From Vreelandella songnenensis (GTDB taxonomy: Bacteria; Pseudomonadota; Gammaproteobacteria; Pseudomonadales; Halomonadaceae): a stretch of 64,000 nucleotides of DNA. Position 1 is the stretch's first letter, and every line of letters starts with the position of its first letter. A program made the position numbers and the translations under genes. The notes below the pieces were generated by a model. The model had not been told where the DNA came from. It worked only from the letters and a program-made list of their open reading frames with translations, and made no database searches. The stretch covers positions 124,001 through 188,000 of the forward strand of contig NZ_PVTK01000007.1 in assembly GCF_003002925.1 (NCBI RefSeq). The letters are read 5' to 3'. This document shows positions 54,260 through 62,223 of this stretch, piece by piece.

Positions 54260-54302
54260 ACGCGATTGCTACAGGCAGGGCTGAGTGAATGTTGAGCCCT
54301 GA

Positions 54303-54782
54303 TTACGCCTGTCCCTCATCCTGACCCGGGCGCGACTGGCATTGCAGACCCATCAGGAAATTGCGCAGCACCTGGTCCTTGCACTCGCGATAGTTCTTAT
54401 GGCTGGGTTTACGGAAAAACGCACTCAACTCGTGACTGCTCAGGTTGAAACCCGCCAGCTCGAAAATACGTAAAATGTCGTCCGCCTTCAGGTTCAGCGC
54501 AATTCTCAGCTTCTGAAAGACCATGTTGTTATTCAGGTTCTTTTCCGGCGCCGGCTGCTCGCCTTCACGCTTGCCGCGCTTATGGCTGATAAAGCCATTG
54601 AGAAATGCCGCCAGCTCCACATCCTTCATCTTGACCAGCGCTTCGTCTTCGTCCTTTCTCAACCAGTCGGTAACCTGCGCCTGAGTGACCTCAATATCCG
54701 CCAAGGCAAAGATCTTGACGATGGAGCTCTCTTTCAAATCAAAGGTATAGCGAATGCGGCGAAAAATATCATTATTGGTCAA
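54303..54782 (-). CDS. DUF1456 (YehS-like) protein
   Basis: A 159-residue cytoplasmic protein with an internal duplication: NNDIFRRIRYTFDLKESSIV... and NNMVFQKLRIALNLKADDIL..., each about 70 residues with a D-WLRK / S-AFFRK segment, the DUF1456 hallmark. YehS of E. coli is the best-known member, function unknown. It ends in a polar tail. Upstream on the same strand is a helical TPR-like gene, separated by 74 bp. Confidence 0.93.
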   Translation of the reverse strand: MTNNDIFRRIRYTFDLKESSIVKIFALADIEVTQAQVTDWLRKDEDEALVKMKDVELAAFLNGFISHKRGKREGEQPAPEKNLNNNMVFQKLRIALNLKADDILRIFELAGFNLSSHELSAFFRKPSHKNYRECKDQVLRNFLMGLQCQSRPGQDEGQA

Positions 54783-54856
54783 AACCTACTCCTGATTCCG
54801 GATACATCCGGTACAGCCTACTGGCATTGTTAACATATTTAAATATTGACGATGCG

Positions 54857-55282
54857 TTACTTACTGGCGGTCAGCGTTTCCAACAGCTCGTCTATCTCAG
54901 CCTTGAGCTCTTTATCCTCGATCCTGCTGGCGTTGATCTGGGCGTTCTTGAGGTTCTTGATCGCCTCATCAGTCTGGCCTAGCTCAACCTGCAGCGTCGC
55001 CATGGAGAAGGCGATAGACGATAGATGATCCTTCGAATCAACGGCTTCAGCTTTTGCCAGGGCCTTGGCGTAGATGACCAGCGCCTCGTCCAGCTCCTCG
55101 GTAAAATCCGCCAGGGTTTCCCACTGCTCCGGATGATCCTTGTCGGTATTCTCGTTTTCCAGGCAGATCGCCTCAAGCTCGGCATAAAGCGATTCAAACG
55201 TCGCCCTGTCATCCTTGGCAGCCGCCTTCATCAACTTTTCGGCCAGCTCATAAACTGATTTATATATTTTGGTATTGATCAT
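54857..55282 (-). CDS. TPR-like helical protein
   Basis: A 141-residue protein of short helices with two TPR-like units (DEALVIYAKALAKAEAVDSK; SSIAFSMATLQVELGQTDEA). ATG at 55282 follows AGGG; the GTG three codons earlier is too close to it. Acidic, no signal peptide, no catalytic motif. The 250-bp gap upstream (55283-55541) shows no further gene. I infer a scaffold or chaperone-like role from the repeats only. Confidence 0.75.
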   Translation of the reverse strand: MINTKIYKSVYELAEKLMKAAAKDDRATFESLYAELEAICLENENTDKDHPEQWETLADFTEELDEALVIYAKALAKAEAVDSKDHLSSIAFSMATLQVELGQTDEAIKNLKNAQINASRIEDKELKAEIDELLETLTASK

Positions 55283-55541
55283 TCCCGGCACCCTTTTCTA
55301 TCCCATCAAGTAGTCAGTCAACACATACACCCGCTTATCGAACTGGCCGGTATTTCGTTACGGCGCACGATGAACGGCGTGGCTAGTTAGCGCAGCATTA
55401 TACCTGCGATGAAAGCATTTACGGGGGGCAAGATGGCAGGCACAGAAAAATCAGGCGCGGCAGCAGAGGCTGATTCACGAATGTTGCTGTAACAAGGCCG
55501 CGCAAACGACCGGGCGGCCACAGCGCGTGATGAGTAGCGGT

Positions 55542-55949
55542 TTACTGCACGTAGTAGCCGCTTACCTTCCAGACGCCCTCTTCAAAGTGCGGCGTAATGG
55601 TTTCCGTGACCTGGGGCTTGTTGGCAAACCGCGTTTGAAAGGTGAACTCTTTATAGTCGTCACGCGTGGCACCGGGCATTGAAGTCTGGCTGATGACCCG
55701 CGTACGCCGGCGCGACTCCACCGCGCCAAAATCGCGCCGCGCCAGGCCAATCGTGCGCTCCAGCATGCTGGCAGAAAGGGGCCGCTGCAACAAGGGAGAA
55801 GCCTCTTCCCACGCCTTCTCGAACTCACCGCTGTCGATCGCTTCAAGCCACGCCAGCGCCGCCTTTTCCGCCGCCTCAACATTGGTTTGGGCGTAAGACG
55901 TTGAAGACAGCAGCAAGGCAGTAACGAGACAGATCAGTTTTTTGGGCAT
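55542..55949 (-). CDS. Exported DUF4019 protein
   Basis: A 135-residue periplasmic protein. The signal MPKKLICLVTALLLSSTSYA is cleaved at YAQT. The mature part follows the DUF4019 pattern: EKAALAWLEAIDSGEFEKAWEE near 27, LLQRPLSASMLERTIGLARRDFG near 53, then a cystatin/NTF2-like sheet (YKEFTFQTRFANK; EGVWKVSGYYVQ). Function unknown; such proteins often bind or monitor something in the periplasm. Single gene. Confidence 0.88.
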   Translation of the reverse strand: MPKKLICLVTALLLSSTSYAQTNVEAAEKAALAWLEAIDSGEFEKAWEEASPLLQRPLSASMLERTIGLARRDFGAVESRRRTRVISQTSMPGATRDDYKEFTFQTRFANKPQVTETITPHFEEGVWKVSGYYVQ

Positions 55950-56034
55950 GGAAGGGCTCTAGGCGACGATAAGAAAATGGTACTACTTAGGTATATATAT
56001 CGGAGCCCGAAAGAATTTCTTTAATGATAAATCA

Positions 56035-56433
56035 TCACAGCCAGACAAGGCCGCTATACGGCTTCTCCACAAGTGCTGCCAGCCGGCGCTGCAAACCGCC
56101 CACATGGATTTCCAGCTTATGACCGTCGGGGTCGAGTATATATACCGAAGGCCCTTCGCTCTTGTTCACCTTCCACTGTGGTACCTCGAAAGCTTCCAGC
56201 CTAGCGCAACAGGCATCAAAATCTGCTTGCGCTACATCAAAGGCGATATGGGTGTAGTCAGTCCCTGGGCCTGGTTCATCGCAGGAGAGGCAAAGCCACA
56301 AGTCGCCAGCAGAAAGGTACGCACCGCTGTCCCATTTCACATGCCCCGCCAGCCCCAGCACCTGGGTGTAAAAGTGCAGCGAGTGCTCCAGGTCACTCAC
56401 GGCGAGGGTGATATGGTTCAGGCCGGTGATCAT
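56035..56433 (-). CDS. fosA: FosA-type fosfomycin-modifying glutathione transferase
   Basis: A 132-residue vicinal-oxygen-chelate enzyme. MITGLNHITLAVSDLEHSL carries metal ligand His7 and Thr9; DYTHIAF gives His62; HKLEIHV gives Glu108; WKVNKSEGPS is the potassium/fosfomycin loop. The end GLVWL and KPYSGLVWL match FosA. The family conjugates glutathione to fosfomycin; chromosomal copies are intrinsic in several gammaproteobacteria. Start at 56433 follows GGAAGAGTC; the longer frame overlaps the next gene and is not real. Actual resistance has not been shown here. Confidence 0.92.
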   Translation of the reverse strand: MITGLNHITLAVSDLEHSLHFYTQVLGLAGHVKWDSGAYLSAGDLWLCLSCDEPGPGTDYTHIAFDVAQADFDACCARLEAFEVPQWKVNKSEGPSVYILDPDGHKLEIHVGGLQRRLAALVEKPYSGLVWL

Positions 56434-56512
56434 CTTGACTCTTCCACTACCGTTATCGTTTGAATATCGAACTGATTGGACTAAAAGGTGCGTATCGCGA
56501 ATAAATAGCGAG

Positions 56513-56986
56513 TCACCACGCAATGTGAATAGGCGTTCCCACCTTGACCAGCTCCATGAACTCGTCCATTTCCGAGTTGGTAAGTGCAATGCAGCCGTTG
56601 GTCCAGTTAAAGCGTTGGGTAATGGGTCCCAGCCAGCCTAACCAGTTAAATTGGCCATGTACCATGATAAAACCACCGGGTGAAACGCCGAGGCTTTCCG
56701 CATGAGCCGTATCTGCTTCGTTGGGATAACTCACGTGCATGGAGCGATAAGCCACGGAATCCTCTTTTTTATAATCGAGGATGTACTGGCCTTCGGGCGT
56801 TCGCTGATCGCCCTCCTGAACCTTGTGCCCCTGCGGGCTTCCGCCCAGTGCGACGTGAAATTCTCTAACCACTTCATCTCCGTCCAGGAGATACATCCGG
56901 TTGTCTGATTTATCTACTTTTACCAGATCAACATCCGCCAGCGCCGGGGTCGCAAGGAAGATCAGCAGCCATGCTATTTTGTTCAT
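56513..56986 (-). CDS. Small L,D-transpeptidase family protein
   Basis: A 157-residue exported YkuD protein. The signal MNKIAWLLIFLATPALADVD is short and clear. The domain has DKSDNRMYLLDGDEVVREFH near 25, QRTPEGQYILDY near 61, and the catalytic FIMVHGQFNW near 110 with WTNGCIALTNSE near 131 (Cys nucleophile). It resembles the larger protein at 121-750. Members of this size are sometimes called YafK/ErfK-like and may cut or form L,D-bonds; the activity is not distinguishable here. Confidence 0.9.
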   Translation of the reverse strand: MNKIAWLLIFLATPALADVDLVKVDKSDNRMYLLDGDEVVREFHVALGGSPQGHKVQEGDQRTPEGQYILDYKKEDSVAYRSMHVSYPNEADTAHAESLGVSPGGFIMVHGQFNWLGWLGPITQRFNWTNGCIALTNSEMDEFMELVKVGTPIHIAW

Positions 56987-57047
56987 TAGTTAAGCCAAAC
57001 GTTAAGGATTACCCAGTCTAATGGATGGGCTTGAGTTGGCTCTACTA

Positions 57048-57227
57048 TTAAAACGCCATGTATAGCCGTAGCGCATCCTGATGCTGTATTCCGTTCTCAA
57101 GAATCGGTTCAGGATAATTATCCAGAAAATGATTTTTCACTACTCGATCAACCCTGAACCCGTGGCGCTGATAATAGGCAAGAAGACGCCGATACGAAAA
57201 ACCCACTAGACTGAAATTGGCACTGAG
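57048..57227 (-). pseudogene. C-terminal fragment of a GNAT acetyltransferase
   Basis: A 59-residue open frame without a start codon lies in the 327-bp gap between fosA-linked genes and the MscS gene. It reads SYRRLLAYYQRHGFRVDRVV, then KNHFLDNYPEPILENGIQHQ and DALRLYMAF followed by TAA; the YYQRHGF...D-Y-P-E-P-I-x-E-N-G-I-Q pattern is the usual GNAT C-terminus. The N-terminal acetyl-CoA domain is absent because only 86 bases separate the fragment from mscS. Broken gene; no other sequence explains the gap. Confidence 0.75.
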
Positions 57228-57313
57228 CTACTGGGCTGCGCTACTGGATAGCCGGGCCTGACAAGCCATTTTCATCACATCGTCAGCGTATCAGTCAACC
57301 GACAAGGATGGTC

Positions 57314-58795
57314 ATGACCGCTTCTTTACCCCTTTCAAGTGCACGCAAAGCACTCCAAATACTGGTCCCTCTGCTTTTGCTGCTGAGCATGCTTGTGAGT
57401 GGATCGGTTGACGCCGCTGAGCAGAGTGCGCCGGGCGCCAACGCGGCCCCTGCCACCAACCCAGGCGAAGGCCCTGAAAACTCACAGATCGAAACTACCC
57501 CTTCACCGCAAAAGGATGAAGAGATTCGCCAGCGCATCAGCGGCATCTTCTCCGAGATCGACGGGTTGGGAGCGGTCGAGGTCAGCGTTATCCAGGGAGT
57601 GGTGACACTGGCCGGTGAAACCGCCAACGACAGAAAGGCCCAGCAGGCCGTCGGCCTGGCCAATCGCTTGACCGACGTGGTGACGGTGAGCGATCACATC
57701 GAGCGGACCCTCGATGTTCAGGATAATGTCACGACCGCCTACCAGGGTTTGCGGGCGCGCGGCCAGAGCCTGCTCAGGGCGCTTCCGCTGTTGCTGGTAG
57801 GGTTTGTGATATTCGGGCTGGTTGCCTGGTTCGGGGCCTGGCTCTCCAATCGCAAACGCTTGTGGCAGCGGCTCACGCCCAACTCCTTCGTGGCGGAGCT
57901 TCTGGCCCAGACCATCAAGGTCGTGTTCATCGTGCTCGGGCTGATCATGGCCTTGAGTCTGATAGGCGCCGAAACCGTTATCGGCACCCTGCTGGGTGGC
58001 GCCGGGGTGATCGGCATCGCCATCGGCTTTGCGGTCAAGGACACCATCGAAAACTACATCGCGTCTCTGATGCTCAGCATCCGCCAGCCGTTTCAGGCGC
58101 GGGATCACGTGGTCATCAACGACCGCGAAGGCATCGTGGTGCGCCTGACCTCGCGGGCCACTATTCTAATGACCCTGGAAGGCAACCAGCTGCGCATTCC
58201 CAACGCTGATGTGTTCAAGGGCATCATCCTCAACTACACCCAGAACCCGGAGCGCCGCTTCGCCTTCGAGCTGGGGGTGGATGCCAACGACGATCCGCTG
58301 GCCGCCATCAAGGTAGCCATCGACGCCCTTCAAGCTCTGGGGTTCGTGCTGAGCGAACCCAAGGCCGTGGGCGTCATCAAGAACGTGGGCGATTCCAACA
58401 TCGTGCTGGAGTTTTTTGGCTGGGTCGATCAGTCCACCACCGACTTCGGCAAGGCGCGCAGCATCGCCATTCGTGAAACCAAACATGCCCTGGAACACCA
58501 TGGCTTCAGCCTGCCGGAGCCGATCTACCGCTTGAGCTTTACCCCGGCGCTGGAGCGCGCATTGATACAACGCCAGTTCGCTCACCCTCAGCCGAACGAT
58601 ACGCAATCCGGCAAGACTGCCACGACAAACGAAAAACGTGACGCCATAGCGCGCGCCCAGCAGGTACTCGAAGGCGAGCGCGATGGCGTATTTGACGCCC
58701 GTCCGGACGAAAAGCTGATGAAAAAAGTGGAGCAGGAGATCGCTCAAAGCAGCGACGGCACGGACTTGTTGAGCAAGCATTCTCCGCGTGAGTAG
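57314..58795 (+). CDS. BON-domain MscS-type mechanosensitive channel
   Basis: A 493-residue inner-membrane protein. A signal-like start (ALQILVPLLLLLSMLVSGSV, then DAAEQS) leads into a periplasmic BON domain (RQRISGIFSEIDGLGAVEVS, then VIQGVVTLAGE; near 70-125). Three membrane helices follow, then the pore helix and MscS beta domain (LLGGAGVIGIAIGFAVKDTI near 230; LEGNQLRIPNADVFKGIILNY near 290). The gate helix resembles MscS TM3 (GGAGVIGIAIGFAVKD). Such channels release solutes on hypo-osmotic shock, useful in a halophile. The second ATG is preferred because AAGGA lies 5 bases before it. Confidence 0.92.
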   Translation: MTASLPLSSARKALQILVPLLLLLSMLVSGSVDAAEQSAPGANAAPATNPGEGPENSQIETTPSPQKDEEIRQRISGIFSEIDGLGAVEVSVIQGVVTLAGETANDRKAQQAVGLANRLTDVVTVSDHIERTLDVQDNVTTAYQGLRARGQSLLRALPLLLVGFVIFGLVAWFGAWLSNRKRLWQRLTPNSFVAELLAQTIKVVFIVLGLIMALSLIGAETVIGTLLGGAGVIGIAIGFAVKDTIENYIASLMLSIRQPFQARDHVVINDREGIVVRLTSRATILMTLEGNQLRIPNADVFKGIILNYTQNPERRFAFELGVDANDDPLAAIKVAIDALQALGFVLSEPKAVGVIKNVGDSNIVLEFFGWVDQSTTDFGKARSIAIRETKHALEHHGFSLPEPIYRLSFTPALERALIQRQFAHPQPNDTQSGKTATTNEKRDAIARAQQVLEGERDGVFDARPDEKLMKKVEQEIAQSSDGTDLLSKHSPRE

Positions 58796-58905
58796 GCGTT
58801 TCAATGCGCTACCGCCCCTTACCTGAGATGTAATACTCTTTAGTAGCCAGGTGCGGGCAGTAGACTCGAGTACGCACCGAACGCAAAACACTCAGAGGAT
58901 CAAGA

Positions 58906-59406
58906 ATGAAGACCAACCAGACGCGGCTTCTGGCCATACTCACCCTGCTACCCACCATGGCCCTGGCTCAGGGCGCCCCTACCGGCTCGCAGTGGCAAAC
59001 CGAAGAGCACCACGACGAGGAGCTGGATTTACACTTCGTCGTACTCGAGACTCACGCCGTGGGGCTCGCTGTGCCGACAGTCGTGTTTCGTTGCTTCGAA
59101 GACACGACCGTTGCCTACTTCGACCTGTTCGATCAGGACGAAAGCAATACCTACGAGTACGAAGCCATTACAGTGGCGCTTGATGACGCCGCCCCCCAAA
59201 CGATCGACATGCAGCCGATCGATGACGGCCATGCGCTGGGCTTCTGGCAAGACGACGAGGCCATTCCGTTCATTCAAGGCCTGTTCGGCGCGCAAACGCT
59301 ACGCCTGAACGCCACCCCAGTCGACGGTACGCCCATCGAGCTTGAGTTCAACATCGAAGGTATCGAGGAAAGGGTAAAATCGGTGCGGGAGACCTGCGGC
59401 TGGTAG
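58906..59406 (+). CDS. Exported protein resembling VasI/TagO C-terminal region
   Basis: A 166-residue secreted protein with signal MKTNQTRLLAILTLLPTMALAQ. The body has LAVPTVVFRCFEDTTVAYF, DMQPIDDGHALGFWQDDEA and ELEFNIEGIEERVKSVRETCGW, including a Cys pair near 62 and 163. The order (RC...fDG..., W, f...F-x-x-L, F...G-I/L-E...R-x-x-C-x-W) matches my memory of the type VI secretion accessory VasI/TagO. No other type VI gene is here, so it may be a free-standing member. The assignment is an inference. Confidence 0.6.
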   Translation: MKTNQTRLLAILTLLPTMALAQGAPTGSQWQTEEHHDEELDLHFVVLETHAVGLAVPTVVFRCFEDTTVAYFDLFDQDESNTYEYEAITVALDDAAPQTIDMQPIDDGHALGFWQDDEAIPFIQGLFGAQTLRLNATPVDGTPIELEFNIEGIEERVKSVRETCGW

Positions 59407-59421
59407 TAGCTGGCTCGCACA

Positions 59422-59739
59422 TCACGCGTGGGAAAGCTTGAGCCCAACCAACCCCGCAACGATCAGCGTTAAACTCATCAATTTGAGTACGCCCACGGAT
59501 TCGCCAAACAGCACGATGCCTAAAATGGCCGTTCCCACGGCGCCGATCCCTACCCATATCGCGTAAGCGGTACCCACGGGCAGGGTTTTCAGCGCCAGGC
59601 CCAGCAACAGAAAACTCGCCACCAGCGAAAAAATCGTCCAGGCGGTCGGCCAGAGTTTCGTGAAGCCCTGCGAGTACTTGAGCCCAATGGCCCAGCCGAT
59701 TTCCAGAAGACCCGCGACAAACAAGATAAACCAGCTCAT
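59422..59739 (-). CDS. sugE: SMR-family exporter (SugE/Gdx type)
   Basis: A 105-residue four-helix membrane protein. The proton-coupled Glu is in [16 protein letters not shown] near 13; [19 protein letters not shown] near 57 and [14 protein letters not shown] complete it. The W-A-x-x-L-K and lack of a drug-type Tyr-x-x-x-W pattern suggest the guanidinium-exporter (Gdx) branch over QacE. AGAGGA lies before the start. I looked for a guanidine-II riboswitch (two ACGR loops) upstream and saw none. Confidence 0.9.
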   Translation of the reverse strand: MSWFILFVAGLLEIGWAIGLKYSQGFTKLWPTAWTIFSLVASFLLLGLALKTLPVGTAYAIWVGIGAVGTAILGIVLFGESVGVLKLMSLTLIVAGLVGLKLSHA

Positions 59740-59946
59740 TTATTCCTCTTGGCCTATTGCTTAATCAATTCCCGGCTACTCGATTATCTCATAATGGCGC
59801 ACGGCGTTGTGGCCCCTCCACTTGGGATTTAGAGCGGACCAGCAAGGGCAGGCGCCAAGCACACGCAACGCGGTAAATCAGCGGAGCTACAAGCACTGCG
59901 TTATACTGCGGCATATTTTCATTTCGACACACCGTCAGAGCTTCCC

Positions 59947-61143
59947 ATGCCCTTTGCAAAACTCGGCTTATCCAGTCCTCTGGTTCAAGCGATTACCGAA
60001 CTCGGCTACACAACGCCCACGCCCATCCAGGAACAAGCGATTCCTGTCATTCTCTCGGGCAAGGACCTGGTCGCCACCGCCCAGACCGGCACGGGCAAAA
60101 CCGCGGCCTTTGTTCTGCCGCTGCTCGAACGCTTCAGCACGGCGGGCGAGCTGCGCGGCAAACGCATTCGCGCGCTGATTCTGGTGCCGACCCGGGAGCT
60201 GGCCGTTCAGGTCGAGGCAAGTGTGGCGCAATACGCCAGGCATTTGCCCCTGACCTCCATGGCCGCGTACGGGGGCGTGGATACCGCGCCGCAAAAAGAG
60301 CGCCTGATCGAAGGGGTCGATATTCTCGTCGCCACGCCAGGCAGGCTGCTGGATCTCGCGCATCAGCGGGCGGTGCATTTCGATGAACTCGAAGCCATGG
60401 TGCTGGACGAAGCGGACCGAATGGTCGACATGGGCTTTGTCGATGACATTCACAAGATCCTCGTGCGCCTGCCAGAAAAGCGTCAGAACCTGCTGTTCAC
60501 GGCCACCATGACCAACGAGGTTCGAGCGCTGGCCTCTGACTTTTCCAACAGCAAGAAGACCGAGCTGGCAGCGGACATCTCCATTACCCCAAACGTGCGT
60601 GCTGCTGCCAGCATCAAGCAGTGGCTCATCACGGTCGATAAGGACACCAAGTCGGCGCTGTTGAGCCACTTGATTACCGATAACGCGTGGGATCAGGCGC
60701 TGATTTTCGTCGAGAAAAAACACAGCGCGGCCAAGCTGGTGGCCCAGCTCGAAAAGCGCGGCATCAAGGCGGACTCCATCCACGGCGGCCGAAGCCAGGC
60801 GATGCGCGAAACGGTGTTGGGTCAGTTCAAATCTGGTGAACTCAAGTATCTGGTCGCCACCGGAGTGGCCGCGCGGGGTCTGGATATTGGCGAGCTGAGC
60901 CGCGTGGTGAACTACGATTTACCCTTTCCGGCAGAAGAGTACATCCACCGTATTGGCCGAACCGGCCGTGCGGGGGCCACGGGTGAAGCCATCTCCCTGG
61001 TCGATATCAGCGACTTCAAGAACCTGTGCGCCATTGAAAAGCGGCTGAACAGTCTCATCGAGCGCAGGGAAGTTGAAGGCTTCCCGGTCAAGAAAGCGGT
61101 GCCCGTTTCACACCTGAACCACGGTAAAAAAGCCAAGCGCTAG
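59947..61143 (+). CDS. DEAD-box RNA helicase (RhlE-like)
   Basis: A 398-residue RNA-dependent ATPase. Q-motif GYTTPTPIQEQAIP near 19, motif I AQTGTGKTAA near 46, Ia PTRELAVQ, motif II VLDEADRMVDMGF near 150, motif III TAT, motif VI HRIGRTGRAG near 335. The short tail (PVSHLNHGKKAKR) is basic; there is no CsdA or DbpA extension, so RhlE is the nearest type. Likely RNA remodelling or ribosome assembly. It converges with the short Rho paralogue, with inverted repeats in the 126-bp gap. Confidence 0.95.
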   Translation: MPFAKLGLSSPLVQAITELGYTTPTPIQEQAIPVILSGKDLVATAQTGTGKTAAFVLPLLERFSTAGELRGKRIRALILVPTRELAVQVEASVAQYARHLPLTSMAAYGGVDTAPQKERLIEGVDILVATPGRLLDLAHQRAVHFDELEAMVLDEADRMVDMGFVDDIHKILVRLPEKRQNLLFTATMTNEVRALASDFSNSKKTELAADISITPNVRAAASIKQWLITVDKDTKSALLSHLITDNAWDQALIFVEKKHSAAKLVAQLEKRGIKADSIHGGRSQAMRETVLGQFKSGELKYLVATGVAARGLDIGELSRVVNYDLPFPAEEYIHRIGRTGRAGATGEAISLVDISDFKNLCAIEKRLNSLIERREVEGFPVKKAVPVSHLNHGKKAKR

Positions 61144-61232
61144 CACGACGCCAGAAGCTCACGCCTTGAACGAATCCAAGGGTGAGCTTCGCGACGACCG
61201 CTTTTGCGATCAGGCCCCAGCACAGCCGCCCA

Positions 61233-61264
61233 GGAGTAAACGCTGAGCCATCAACGTTTACTCC
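61233..61264. repeat. 10-bp inverted repeat between helicase and Rho paralogue
   Basis: GGAGTAAACG (61233-61242) pairs perfectly with CGTTTACTCC (61255-61264), 12-base loop, directly before the Rho-like stop. No T-run follows on either strand. A second, bulged hairpin (AGCTCAC...GTGAGCT) lies at about 61153-61185. Both may act as transcript ends. Confidence 0.5.
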
Positions 61265-61269
61265 AATCT

Positions 61270-62223
61270 TCAAGCGGGTGAGAACACGTCCAGCAGCTCG
61301 GCATTGGTCGGGTATTTCTGCAATAGCTCATAAAGCTTCTGCGCGCCTTCGACGGGTTTGAGCTGGGTCAAAGCGCGCCGCAGTGTGCGTACTTTTTCGA
61401 TATCCTTGGCATCGATCAAAAGCTCTTCCCGGCGGGTGCTGCTCCTGGCGATATCGATGGCCGGGAAGATCCGCTGATTGGCCACGTCGCGTGACAGCAC
61501 GATCTCCATATTGCCCGTGCCCTTGAACTCCTCGAAGATCACCTGATCCATACGGCTGCCCGTCTCCACCAGCACGGTGGCCAGAATGGTCAGCGACCCA
61601 CCGTTTTCGATCTTTCGCGCCGCACCAAACAGCTTGCGCGGTATCTCCATCGCCCGGCTATCCAGCCCGCCGGACATGGTACGGCCATTGCCCCGCTGCT
61701 CGGCATTATGAACGCGCGAAAGCCGCGTTAATGAGTCGATCACGATCATGACATCGTGCCCTTCACCCGCCTGCCTACACGCCGCTGCCAAGAGCTTATC
61801 GGCCATTTGCACATGGTGGGCGTAGCTTTCGTCTGAGGACGACGCGTGAACCTCTGCCGACACGCTGCGCTTGAAGTCCGTCACTTCTTCCGGGCGCTCA
61901 TCGATCAGCAAGGCATACAGTTTGATATCCGGGTGCGCCTCGGCCACGGCCTGGCAGATGTGTTTCAACAGCGTCGTCTTGCCGGAGCCTGGGGGTGCCA
62001 CAATCAACCCACGCTGGCCCATCCCGATGGGCGTGATCAAATCCATCGCCCGCACGCTGCGCTCGGTGGACCCGGCTTCCAGCCCAATGTGTGGGCACGG
62101 ATGAATCGCAACGCCATTTAGAAAGCGTTTTTCGGGGGTATCCAAAACTGGATCGTCTGCTTTATCCGCGGGCCTGGTGTCTACCGGACGTTTTACCTTC
62201 AAGCTGAGTGTTTTACGCGTCAT
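61270..62223 (-). CDS. Short Rho paralogue lacking the OB-fold RNA-binding domain
   Basis: A 317-residue RecA-fold ATPase related to transcription terminator Rho. Canonical Rho has about 419 residues with an N-terminal helical and OB-fold domain; here only a 38-residue basic, disordered-looking head (RKTLSLKVKRPVD) precedes the motor. ATPase motifs are intact: APPGSGKT (76-83), LLIDERPEEVTDF near 108, Walker B VMIVIDSLTRLSR near 158, the Q-loop region HASSSDESYAHHVQ, the R-loop MSGGLDSRAMEIPRK, and the Arg in DIARSSTRREELL. Walker A differs from the usual PPKAGKT. So it should form a hexamer and hydrolyse ATP but lack the primary RNA site. A normal Rho is presumably encoded elsewhere. The ribosome site is weak. 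Confidence 0.85.
   Translation of the reverse strand: MTRKTLSLKVKRPVDTRPADKADDPVLDTPEKRFLNGVAIHPCPHIGLEAGSTERSVRAMDLITPIGMGQRGLIVAPPGSGKTTLLKHICQAVAEAHPDIKLYALLIDERPEEVTDFKRSVSAEVHASSSDESYAHHVQMADKLLAAACRQAGEGHDVMIVIDSLTRLSRVHNAEQRGNGRTMSGGLDSRAMEIPRKLFGAARKIENGGSLTILATVLVETGSRMDQVIFEEFKGTGNMEIVLSRDVANQRIFPAIDIARSSTRREELLIDAKDIEKVRTLRRALTQLKPVEGAQKLYELLQKYPTNAELLDVFSPA

Noticed and set aside
55408-55491. 27-codon plus-strand mini-ORF in the 55.3-55.5 kb gap
   Set aside because: No ribosome site, no conserved feature and length within chance.
59740-59946. Guanidine riboswitch upstream of sugE
   Set aside because: Two short hairpins with ACGR loops would be expected; none was seen on the minus strand in this gap.
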